Source: Bacillota bacterium
GTDB lineage: Bacteria > Bacillota > Sulfobacillia > RBS10-35 > JAJYVN01
Length of the DNA: 10,409 bases
Reading direction: 5' to 3'
NCBI GenBank assembly: GCA_021791995.1
Contig: JAJYVN010000088.1
Coordinates: 1-10,409, forward strand
A program made the translations under genes and the position numbers. Below, piece after piece: positions 1-5,521 of this stretch; within the stretch, counting starts at the first letter, position 1, and every line of letters starts with the position of its first letter. Below the pieces are notes generated by a model, which ran no database searches, was not told the origin of the DNA, and was given only the letters and a program-made list of their open reading frames with translations.

Positions 1-2
1 CG

Positions 3-239
3 AGAAAGAGGAAAATAAGCATATACTGGGGATCACAGAGACCGGCCGGCGTGAATAAGTGGGCATGGGACAACTCACAGCACAAATTACTTTTCTATGT
101 CCGCGAGTACGATAGAAAAGTCCTGGACAAATATTATAACGGAATATCAGATCAGCTTGCGCGAATAGAATGGGGATCATACCAGTCGATCTACCTTGAT
201 CCCGCAGGCGAACCGCACTTAATGGAGAGGGCTAAATGA
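3..239 (+). CDS. Hypothetical protein, 5' end probably outside the window
   Basis: I do not recognise this gene. The frame is open from the left edge (first complete codon at 3) to the TGA at 237-239. A GTG at 51 could start a 62-residue protein, but nothing upstream of it looks like a good ribosome binding site, so a gene entering from the left is at least as likely. The product is hydrophilic and rich in aromatic residues (several Trp and Tyr), with no signal peptide, membrane segment or known motif. It overlaps the next small gene by 4 bases (ATGA at 236-239), which suggests translational coupling in a compact phage-like or plasmid-like operon. Base composition over 1-406 is about 45% GC, against more than 60% in the metabolic genes to the right, which points to transfer or to a foreign contig end. 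That it is coding is likely; its function is unknown. Confidence 0.5.
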   Translation, partial: RKRKISIYWGSQRPAGVNKWAWDNSQHKLLFYVREYDRKVLDKYYNGISDQLARIEWGSYQSIYLDPAGEPHLMERAK

Positions 240-406
240 CGGAAGATAAAGAAAAAACGGTGAATGTCGATACCAAGGGAATAATGACAATGGTTATGCC
301 GATGGTGCAGAAATACACATTAATGCTGGAAGAAATCAAAAAAGAACTGGATTGGCAGCACCGCGCACTGATAGAGATACACAACCAGCTATCCGCGAAG
401 CCGTGA
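236..406 (+). CDS. Small hypothetical protein, 56 residues, helical
   Basis: This short gene starts at ATG 236, inside the stop codon of the preceding gene (ATGA overlap), and ends at TGA 404-406. GGAGAGG at 224-230 lies 5 bases upstream of the ATG and supports the start. The product is charged at the N-terminus (MTEDKEK). It then has a Met-rich stretch (residues 17-30) and a Lys/Glu/Leu-rich segment (about 31-50) that should form an amphipathic helix, possibly a short coiled coil. I see no known domain. Size, coupling and low GC resemble small accessory proteins of phages or plasmids, but that is inference. The same reading frame continues after the stop into the HAD-IB remnant; this appears to be chance or a consequence of the rearrangement. 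Confidence 0.55.
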   Translation: MTEDKEKTVNVDTKGIMTMVMPMVQKYTLMLEEIKKELDWQHRALIEIHNQLSAKP

Positions 407-613
407 CGCATTCCACGCGAACCACATCATCGCGCCTATGCCCATCAGGATGCTGGGCGACTCGTCTACATCGTCACAGCGGCATCGCAGGAGATGGCTG
501 ATCTGCTCGCGGAGGTTCTCGCCTTCGATGGCGGCCTTGGATCGCGCGCGGAGAATGTCGACGGCGTCTACACAGGCAGGCCCGCAGGGCCGTTCAACTA
601 CCGGGAGGGCAAG
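407..613 (+). pseudogene. Internal fragment of a HAD-IB (SerB-like) hydrolase gene
   Basis: The frame from 407 encodes a stretch that reads like the middle of a HAD subfamily IB phosphatase. From about 440 it gives HQDAGRLVYIVTAAS, matching motif II of that family (Thr in a hydrophobic strand). It continues through ADLLAEVLAFDGGLGSR and ends with DGVYTGRPAGPFNYREGK, the typical cap-to-motif III segment with the conserved GK at 608-613. The N-terminal DxDGT motif and the C-terminal GDSxxD motif are both absent. To the left the frame runs into the stop of a low-GC small gene. To the right it runs antisense into the M42 peptidase gene, staying open to 889 without homologous sequence. It cannot make a working phosphatase. 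The family call rests on remembered consensus, without a search. The left boundary lies somewhere in 404-440. Confidence 0.6.
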
Positions 614-1575
614 CCGATCACCAAAGAGGGCACCCCCGAACCGGCGAACTGCATCCGCCCCGCATCGGTGCCACCCGCTGCTAACGCGTCCCATTGGATC
701 GGGATGCCTTCAGCTTCGGCTGTGTCGGCAACCAGGTCACGCAACCTCGGATTGGGAACGAGCGAGCTATCCAGCACGAGCAACATCGGACCGCCGCCCA
801 GGACTGCTCGCGCCTCGTGCCGTTCCATACCCGGCGTATCACCTGCAATGCCGACGTCCACTGCAAACGCAACATCCGGAACCAGGTGACGCGCGGCAAC
901 ATCAGCCCCGCGCAGCCCTACCTCCTCCTGCACCGTGGCCACGCCCAACACCGTGTTCGGGTGGGAACGCCCTGCCACTTGCCGGATCACATCGGCGACG
1001 ACGGCACAGCCCGAGCGGTCATCCATGGCTTTGGCCATCAGAAGTCGCGGATTGGCGAGCACCTGGAAGGGACAAACCGGGACGACCGGGTCTCCCGGCC
1101 GAACACCCCAATCCTCGGCCTCAGCCCTGCCACTGGCCCCAACGTCAACAAACATGTCCGTCTTGTTTACTATTTCCTTGCGCTTCTCTGCGGGCAGAAC
1201 GTGCGGTGGTTTCGAGCCAACCACCCCCTGCAGCACCCCGCGCCGCGTGTGCACCGTGACGCGTTGCGCCAGCATCACCTGCTCCCACCAGCCGCCCAAT
1301 GGCAAAAAGCGCAAGAAGCCACCATCAGAGATGTCGCTCACTGTAAAGCCGACCTCGTCCATGTGCGCCGCCAGCATCACGCGGGGGCCCTCAGCCCCAT
1401 GCACAGTGCAGCACAGGTTTCCAAGCCCGTCCTGCTCAAGGGTCCCATACGGACCGAACAGGCGCGCCATGATCTGCCGCACCGGCCCTTCCTGACCGGG
1501 TACCCCTGGCGCATTGCACAACTCCGCCACCATCTCGTCCATCGGCCGACCCGCATCAACCTCCAGGTCCATCAT
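598..1575 (-). CDS. M42 family metallo-aminopeptidase, C-terminus missing
   Basis: Peptidase family M42 (glutamyl aminopeptidase / FrvX / TET type) comprises cytoplasmic dinuclear-metal aminopeptidases that form large oligomers and trim peptides. The 325-residue product has the metal ligands in order: His71 in AAHMDEVG, bridging Asp185 in KAMDDRSG, Glu217/Glu218 in VQEEVG and Asp240 in AVDVG. GGTDA (301-305) and VPSLVIGLPSR (315-325) follow. In the family this last motif continues into Tyr-x-His-Ser, whose His is the final metal ligand, and then about 20-25 more residues. Here a TAG follows the Arg directly, so that ligand is lost and the enzyme is probably inactive. Sequence beyond the stop is an opposite-strand HAD-IB fragment. 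Start: ATG 1575 overlaps the stop of the upstream HAD gene (ATGA), with GGAGG just upstream; the adjacent ATG at 1572 has better spacing. Family call is firm; functional status is doubtful. Confidence 0.88.
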   Translation of the reverse strand: MMDLEVDAGRPMDEMVAELCNAPGVPGQEGPVRQIMARLFGPYGTLEQDGLGNLCCTVHGAEGPRVMLAAHMDEVGFTVSDISDGGFLRFLPLGGWWEQVMLAQRVTVHTRRGVLQGVVGSKPPHVLPAEKRKEIVNKTDMFVDVGASGRAEAEDWGVRPGDPVVPVCPFQVLANPRLLMAKAMDDRSGCAVVADVIRQVAGRSHPNTVLGVATVQEEVGLRGADVAARHLVPDVAFAVDVGIAGDTPGMERHEARAVLGGGPMLLVLDSSLVPNPRLRDLVADTAEAEGIPIQWDALAAGGTDAGRMQFAGSGVPSLVIGLPSR

Positions 1576-2474
1576 CCCCCCTCCAGTACCTGCAACAGCG
1601 CATGAACCCCCGTGCAGAGCCAGTCCGCTTCCGCCGCTACAAACCGCCCCGATCGCTCTCGCGCGCTCGGCCCAAGCACGGCCGCAAAGCGACAGGGACG
1701 CGCACCCGGATGTGCACGGTACCGGCGGGCCGCCTCGTGATCATCGATGCCATCCCCCACAAACAGCACCTCGCCGGGTGGGAGCCCACCGAGCAACCGA
1801 GAAAGTCCTTCGGGGTCCGGCTTTCTGGGACCATCATCGGACGTATAGCATCTCTCTGCGCCGAAGAAGTCGCGGAGTCCGATACGCGCAAGTGCCAGAG
1901 CCAGTTCACCCCGATTACGCCCGGTGAAAATCGCCACCCGTCCGCGCCATTGCTCCAGGGCGGAGGGTTCCAGGAGTGGCTGTTCTGCATGCCAAAGCCC
2001 CGGAGCGCCCCCGTCGAAGGAAAAACCAAACATCAACGGGCATCCATCGCTGCCCCCGTAAAACTCCATGCACCAGCGCGCAATCGCGCTGGGCTGCCAC
2101 TCGATGCGCGACACTCGGCACATCGCGCGGACTGCCTCCAGACCACCGCCCGCCGCCGACACCATGCGCGTGAATCGACGCTGATCCTCCACCGAAACGG
2201 GCCACTGATCCGCTTCCCAACGGTCGGCCAAAAAGAGACAGACGGATGCAGCCAGATCCCAGTCGTCGTTGAATCCGCCAGCGTCTTTCCAAAGAACAGC
2301 ATGCTCTGCCGCATACGGGGATGCGCTCACGCCAAGTCGGCGCAGGCAGAACTCTCGTACGGCGAGGGCAACCGCTTCGGGGTAACTCGCCGACACATCG
2401 AGAAGCACGCCGTCCACATCGAACACAATAAACGATGGGACCGGCCACTCCGGTCCACAATCCCGCACGTACAC
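1572..2474 (-). CDS. HAD-IA family hydrolase, TIGR01548-like
   Basis: A 300-residue haloacid dehalogenase superfamily phosphatase, cytoplasmic, substrate unknown. Motif I is FDVDGVLLD with nucleophile Asp19 and acid/base Asp21. Motif II is Thr184 in AIFTGR, motif III is Lys218 in RKPDP, and motif IV is GDGIDD (240-245), so the active site is complete. The GGFNDDWDL segment (66-74) after motif I is characteristic of the subfamily-IA hypothetical group TIGR01548, as I recall it. The GTG start at 2474 is the first usual start codon after an in-frame stop at 2568-2570, but has no convincing Shine-Dalgarno site; GTG 2468 is an alternative. The frame ends in a 4-base overlap with the M42 peptidase, so the two are co-translated. 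A candidate extended -10 promoter lies about 120 bases upstream. The peptide or metabolite linking phosphatase and peptidase is not evident. Confidence 0.82.
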   Translation of the reverse strand: MYVRDCGPEWPVPSFIVFDVDGVLLDVSASYPEAVALAVREFCLRRLGVSASPYAAEHAVLWKDAGGFNDDWDLAASVCLFLADRWEADQWPVSVEDQRRFTRMVSAAGGGLEAVRAMCRVSRIEWQPSAIARWCMEFYGGSDGCPLMFGFSFDGGAPGLWHAEQPLLEPSALEQWRGRVAIFTGRNRGELALALARIGLRDFFGAERCYTSDDGPRKPDPEGLSRLLGGLPPGEVLFVGDGIDDHEAARRYRAHPGARPCRFAAVLGPSARERSGRFVAAEADWLCTGVHALLQVLEGG

Positions 2475-2571
2475 CCCAGGGACAACGGGCCGATACAGTG
2501 TTCGCGGGGGTGGCCAGAAGGGTCCGGGTCCGACGTCGGGAGAACTGCCCAGCCTCTTCTGCTCCTCTCAT

Positions 2572-2589
2572 CGCCGGGCCAGCCCGGCG
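2572..2589. repeat. 8-bp GC-rich inverted repeat in the HAD leader
   Basis: CGCCGGGC at 2572-2579 is followed after two bases by its exact reverse complement at 2582-2589, giving a hairpin of 7 bp with a 4-base loop, or 8 bp if closed tightly. It sits just inside the predicted 5' end of the minus-strand HAD transcript. There is no T-tract, so it is not a typical terminator. It could stabilise the 5' end or be an operator-like site; nothing in the sequence distinguishes these. Confidence 0.4.
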
Positions 2590-2600
2590 CACACGCCCGT

Positions 2601-2609
2601 ACTATACCA
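2601..2609 (-). promoter_or_regulatory. Candidate extended -10 promoter for the HAD-peptidase pair
   Basis: On the minus strand this reads TGG followed by TATAGT, a 5/6 match to the TATAAT -10 hexamer with the TGn extension. No good -35 hexamer is seen at 16-18 bases, which is tolerated by extended -10 promoters. Transcription would start near 2595, giving a leader of about 120 bases before GTG 2474. This is a motif match only. Confidence 0.4.
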
Positions 2610-2673
2610 TGCCAACGGCGCAACGACAGCCGGAATTGCGCTCGATGGACACCATTCGGGCGCAAGGAACTGC

Positions 2674-2703
2674 TTGACCGCTCCAACCTTGGTTCGGTAC
2701 TCT
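2674..2703 (+). promoter_or_regulatory. Candidate sigma70-type promoter for ferredoxin
   Basis: TTGACC at 2674-2679 (5/6 match to the -35 hexamer) is followed after 18 bases by TACTCT at 2698-2703 (4/6 match to the -10 hexamer). Transcription would start near 2710, about 88 bases before the TTG start codon, with the 2721-2737 hairpin in the leader. It is in the right place and orientation; the -10 element is weak. Confidence 0.35.
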
Positions 2704-2720
2704 CCCATTGAGTCCAGCCG

Positions 2721-2737
2721 AGCCCCCACAGGGGGCT
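2721..2737. repeat. Perfect 7-bp hairpin in the ferredoxin leader
   Basis: AGCCCCC (2721-2727), loop ACA, GGGGGCT (2731-2737). The stem is perfect and GC-rich and lies between the candidate ferredoxin promoter and its ribosome binding site. Only two T residues follow on the plus strand and none on the minus strand, so it is a poor terminator. A role in leader structure or protein binding is possible but unproven. Confidence 0.45.
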
Positions 2738-2782
2738 TGACGGCCTCCGATGCTACGAAAGGCAGAGCTTCACGCCTGCCTC

Positions 2783-2790
2783 AGGGAGGG
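2783..2790 (+). promoter_or_regulatory. Ribosome binding site that sets the TTG start of ferredoxin
   Basis: AGGGAGGG ends 7 bases before TTG at 2798. The upstream in-frame ATG at 2750 has no Shine-Dalgarno site and would add 16 residues not seen in 7Fe ferredoxins, so the TTG is the better start. Confidence 0.65.
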
Positions 2791-2797
2791 TACACCG

Positions 2798-3040
2798 TTG
2801 ATCTTTGTTATCGCTGAGCCATGTATCGGGACCAAGGACGCGTCCTGCGTCGAGGTCTGCCCCGTCAACTGTATTCACGAGGGGGAAGACCAGTATTATA
2901 TCGATCCCGACGAGTGCATCGGCTGCAGCGCTTGCGAGACCGTGTGCCCCGTAAACGCCATCTTTGACGAGGACGAGGTACCGGAGCAGTGGAAATCCTA
3001 TATCGAAAAGAACCGAGAGTTCTTTCAGAAGGGCCACTGA
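2798..3040 (+). CDS. fdxA: 7Fe ferredoxin, [3Fe-4S][4Fe-4S]
   Basis: A small acidic cytoplasmic electron carrier of 80 residues with the TTG start. Cysteine spacing is Cys9-x7-Cys17-x3-Cys21-Pro, then Cys40-x2-Cys43-x2-Cys46-x3-Cys50-Pro. The first motif lacks the second Cys of a CxxCxxC cluster (Thr at 12). This is the pattern of 7Fe ferredoxins, where Cys9, 17 and 50 hold the [3Fe-4S] cluster and Cys21, 40, 43 and 46 the [4Fe-4S] cluster. The start IAEPCIG and the tail VPEQWKSYIEKNR resemble the Thermus thermophilus 7Fe ferredoxin as I remember it. The gene is on its own transcript: divergent from the HAD gene and convergent with the pentose phosphate operon, with a hairpin between. Its redox partner cannot be read from context. 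The symbol is the common one for this type. Confidence 0.93.
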   Translation: MIFVIAEPCIGTKDASCVEVCPVNCIHEGEDQYYIDPDECIGCSACETVCPVNAIFDEDEVPEQWKSYIEKNREFFQKGH

Positions 3041-3050
3041 GTCGGACACC

Positions 3051-3099
3051 TCGACAGAGAGCGTCCGGCTCCTCCATGGGAACCGAGCGCTCTCTGCGA
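3051..3099. terminator. Long imperfect inverted repeat between convergent genes
   Basis: CAGAGAGCG at 3055-3063 pairs perfectly with CGCTCTCTG at 3088-3096. Inside, CGG-x-TCC (3066-3072) pairs with GGA-x-CCG (3079-3085) around a 6-base loop, with two mismatches and a wobble. Outside, TCG/CGA adds three pairs past a bulged A. The structure sits exactly between the ferredoxin stop (3040) and the pgl stop (3111), where a bidirectional terminator would be expected. Neither side has a T-tract, so either it works without one or it acts as a 3'-end stabilising hairpin. Confidence 0.5.
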
Positions 3100-3110
3100 C
3101 TCGCCCTCAT

Positions 3111-3854
3111 CTAGACGCCTGCTCCGTCCGCCAGGGCCTCCTCCAGGATCCACTCCACCGACCCGTCGACGGGCGCCACAATCTGCGCGGGGTACCGCTC
3201 TGGTTGCCTTGGGCCCTTCAGTACAGCGGACAAGGCCGCCTCCTTGCCCCGGCCACCGACGGTAAAGACCACGGCACGGGCTTGGTTGATTACGGTCGGC
3301 GTGAGCGTGATGCGCCGCATACCAAGCTGCGCCACGAACGGCGCTTCGACCCAGCGCGATGAACGCAAGACGGGAGAATCCGGGAAGAGGGAGGCGGTGT
3401 GTCCCTCGGGACCCATGCCCAGCAGAATGAGGTCGAACACTGGTGGGGCACCGTCCGGTGCGATTCCAAAGGCGGTCGCAAGCACCGCCCGATACTCCTC
3501 TGCCGCCACGTCTAGTTCTCGTGCTTCACCACGCATCCGGTGGACGTTCTCTGGGGCAATGGGCACGTGCGCCAGCATGGCCTCATACGCCATGCGGTAG
3601 TTGCTATCGGGGTGATCAGGGGGTACCGGCCGTTCGTCCCCCCAGAACACCTGCGTGCTCTCCCATGGAAGCCTACCCGCCAACCGTGGCTGTGCCAAGA
3701 GCGCGTACGCCGCCGCAGGAGTTGTTCCACCCGCCAGGGCGATGCGGAATACGCGGCGCTCTTGGACGGCACGAGCCGCCGCCTCCACCCAACGCTCCAC
3801 CAAGGCCTCTGCCAATGCACTCCCATCGGAAACCCGTGTGATCCTCATACTCAT
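3111..3854 (-). CDS. pgl: 6-phosphogluconolactonase
   Basis: Hydrolyses 6-phosphogluconolactone to 6-phosphogluconate, the second step of the oxidative pentose phosphate pathway, in the cytoplasm. The 247-residue product has the usual DevB/SOL family size and motifs: LAGGTTP (40-46), WGDERPVPPDHPDSNYRM (71-88) and LLGMGPEGHTASLFP (144-158), which contains the active-site His. The frame is open further upstream, but ATG 3854 is chosen because it overlaps the zwf stop (ATGA) and has GGAG 6 bases upstream; earlier starts would lie inside zwf. It is the last gene of the operon, and the 4-base overlap implies coupled translation with zwf, the enzyme that makes its substrate. The protein looks complete. 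Confidence 0.96.
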   Translation of the reverse strand: MSMRITRVSDGSALAEALVERWVEAAARAVQERRVFRIALAGGTTPAAAYALLAQPRLAGRLPWESTQVFWGDERPVPPDHPDSNYRMAYEAMLAHVPIAPENVHRMRGEARELDVAAEEYRAVLATAFGIAPDGAPPVFDLILLGMGPEGHTASLFPDSPVLRSSRWVEAPFVAQLGMRRITLTPTVINQARAVVFTVGGRGKEAALSAVLKGPRQPERYPAQIVAPVDGSVEWILEEALADGAGV

Positions 3855-5419
3855 AGGTTTCTCCACGCGTGGCCATCTGCTGCCAGCAGCCGATCGACTT
3901 CTGCTGGCCCCCAGGATCCAGCGGGATAGACAGGAAGCGGCACATCCCGATTCCCGACGGCACCACCGGCTGGTCCATCCGCCGAGTCGACGCGGCCCCA
4001 CGCCTCCAGAATTGGCGTCGTCAGTGCCCAGGCGGCTTCCACCTCGTCGCGGCGCGTAAACAGCGTGGAATCGCCGAGTGCGGCGTCCAGGAGCAGGCGT
4101 TCATACGCCTCGGGCTGCTTGCCACCGAACGTACCGTATGAAAACTGCATCTCGGCATCCTGAATCCGGATGGTGGGACCGGGGATCTTCGTTCCGAACC
4201 GAAGGCCAATGCCCTCATCCGGCTGAATACGCAGGATGAGTTCGTTCGCATCCAACCCTGTCGTAACGGTATTGCGGAAGGCGGAGTGGGGTGCGGGCCG
4301 AAAGGCGACCACAACCTCCGTGGACCGCCTTGGCAAGCGCTTTCCGGTTCGGACATAGAACGGAACGCCCGCCCAGCGCCAGTTATCGATCAGCACCTTC
4401 ATCGCCACAAAGGTCTCCGTCTGCGAATCCGGTGCCACACCGGATTCCTCCCGGTAGCCAGGAACCAGTTGACCATCGACGGTCCCGGCCCCATATTGCC
4501 CCCGCACCACCGACCGAAGAACATCTTTAGAAGAGTATGGACGGATCGCGCGCAACAGCTTGACCTTCTCATCGCGCACCGAATCGGCTCCGAAACTTGC
4601 GGGCGGCTCCATGGCCACGAGAGACAGCAATTGAATCACGTGATTCTGAACCATGTCGCGCAAAGCACCGGCCTCTTCGTAGTAGAGCCCGCGTCCCTCG
4701 AGCCCAATGTGCTCGGCGATGCTGATCTGAACATGGTCCACATACTGACGATTCCAGAGCGGCTCAAAAATCCCATTCGCCAGTCGGAAGACCAGGATGT
4801 TTTGCACCGTCTCCTTGCCCAGGTAGTGGTCAATGCGAAAGATCTGGTCCTCGCTGAAGACGGCTTGGAGACGGCGATTGAGGTCTTGCGCGGTGGTCAA
4901 ATCCCGCCCGAACGGTTTCTCGACGATGATCCGCGACCAACCGCCCGTCCAATCTCCGCCCATCCCAGCCTTCCCCAACTGCTCGGCGATCACGGCGTAT
5001 GCCTCCGGCGGCGTCGCCAGATAGTAGAGGCGGTTTCCTCCGAGGCCCTTCTCTTTACTGAGTTCATCCAACTGCCGCTTCAGGGCCTCGAACGACGCAG
5101 CGTCTTGATAGTCGCCCTGGAAATAAGACACTTGATGATCGAGGCGATCCCACCGCGTACCCGCGCCGACCTCGGAGAACTGATGCAGTCCCTCCCGCAA
5201 TCCGTTCCGAAACGCCTCGTCCCCCAGCGGCCGACGGGCCACCCCCACCATTGCGAATTGTTCCGGCAAAAGCCCGCGGCGATCCATACTGTACAAGGCG
5301 GGCACGAGCTTCCGCCGCGTAAGGTCGCCACTGGCGCCAAATACGACAAGGGTGAACGGAAGCGGCTTGCGCTCACCGTCCGTATGCCCTCCATCAAGGG
5401 CCTGTCTCTCGATTGACAT
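3851..5419 (-). CDS. zwf: Glucose-6-phosphate 1-dehydrogenase
   Basis: Oxidises glucose 6-phosphate to 6-phosphogluconolactone with NAD(P)+, the entry step of the oxidative pentose phosphate pathway. The 522-residue product is slightly longer than the usual 480-510. The Rossmann motif GASGDLTRRK is at 28-37, EKPFGRD at 167-173, the substrate-binding signature RIDHYLGKE at 195-203, and the probable catalytic His260 in MVQNH. The region around GKRLP (359-363) is also typical. ATG 5419 is chosen because GGAGGTGGAG ends 7 bases upstream and the homologous N-terminus begins soon after; the longer frame to 5509 would run through the tal-zwf hairpin. The Arg pair of TRRK after the glycine motif would suit NADP+, but cofactor preference is not certain. 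It overlaps pgl by 4 bases and follows tal after 102 bases containing a strong hairpin. Confidence 0.97.
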   Translation of the reverse strand: MSIERQALDGGHTDGERKPLPFTLVVFGASGDLTRRKLVPALYSMDRRGLLPEQFAMVGVARRPLGDEAFRNGLREGLHQFSEVGAGTRWDRLDHQVSYFQGDYQDAASFEALKRQLDELSKEKGLGGNRLYYLATPPEAYAVIAEQLGKAGMGGDWTGGWSRIIVEKPFGRDLTTAQDLNRRLQAVFSEDQIFRIDHYLGKETVQNILVFRLANGIFEPLWNRQYVDHVQISIAEHIGLEGRGLYYEEAGALRDMVQNHVIQLLSLVAMEPPASFGADSVRDEKVKLLRAIRPYSSKDVLRSVVRGQYGAGTVDGQLVPGYREESGVAPDSQTETFVAMKVLIDNWRWAGVPFYVRTGKRLPRRSTEVVVAFRPAPHSAFRNTVTTGLDANELILRIQPDEGIGLRFGTKIPGPTIRIQDAEMQFSYGTFGGKQPEAYERLLLDAALGDSTLFTRRDEVEAAWALTTPILEAWGRVDSADGPAGGAVGNRDVPLPVYPAGSWGPAEVDRLLAADGHAWRNL

Positions 5420-5466
5420 CGACCAACTCCACCTCCACCGCCCCATCACTCGGGATCCCACACACA

Positions 5467-5499
5467 GTGTATCCGGCCGCTCCGGGCGGCCGGATACAC
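5467..5499 (-). repeat. Perfect 14-bp inverted repeat between tal and zwf
   Basis: GTGTATCCGGCCGC (5467-5480) is followed, after a 5-base loop, by its exact reverse complement (5486-5499). It starts 22 bases after the tal stop and ends about 30 bases before the zwf ribosome binding site. In the direction of transcription (minus) it is followed by TGTGTGGG, with no T-tract, so it is not a classical intrinsic terminator. Likely roles are partial termination, an RNA processing site, or a stabilising hairpin that sets the ratio of tal to zwf mRNA. The fold is certain from sequence; the role is inference. Confidence 0.75.
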
Positions 5500-5521
5500 C
5501 GCCAAGCACCTCTTGGTCGTT

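Larger units (their letters stand above)
2475..2797. other. Divergent intergenic region between the HAD gene and ferredoxin
   Basis: These 323 bases separate the leftward HAD-peptidase pair from the rightward ferredoxin. I see no convincing gene here. The region holds a candidate extended -10 promoter for the HAD gene (2601-2609, minus), a GC hairpin in that leader (2572-2589), a candidate ferredoxin promoter (2674-2703, plus), a second hairpin in the ferredoxin leader (2721-2737) and the ferredoxin ribosome binding site. Both transcripts would have leaders of roughly 90-120 bases. Confidence 0.6.

Noticed and set aside
494..889. Whole 131-residue plus-strand frame as one gene
   Set aside because: Only its first 40 residues look like HAD-IB. 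After 613 it is antisense to the M42 peptidase and is read-through sequence.
1915..2592. Minus-strand frame of 225 residues starting in the HAD leader
   Set aside because: It runs in another frame of the HAD gene with an Arg/Gly-rich translation, and the HAD frame carries the conserved motifs.
1602..2711. Plus-strand frame of 369 residues antisense to the HAD gene
   Set aside because: The minus strand carries all four HAD motifs in order here; the plus frame has none and is rich in Arg, Pro and His.
2721..2742. TTGACG after the leader hairpin as a -35 box for ferredoxin
   Set aside because: The nearest -10-like sequence (TACGAA at 2754-2759) is only 11 bases away, too close for a sigma70 promoter.
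2750..2797. Upstream ATG as the start of ferredoxin
   Set aside because: It has no ribosome binding site and adds 16 residues not found in the family, while TTG 2798 has a strong site at proper spacing.
4286..5416. Long plus-strand open frame antisense to zwf
   Set aside because: It lies wholly within zwf, which has strong family motifs in the other strand. GC-rich codon bias readily keeps antisense frames open, and the translation shows no recognisable domain.
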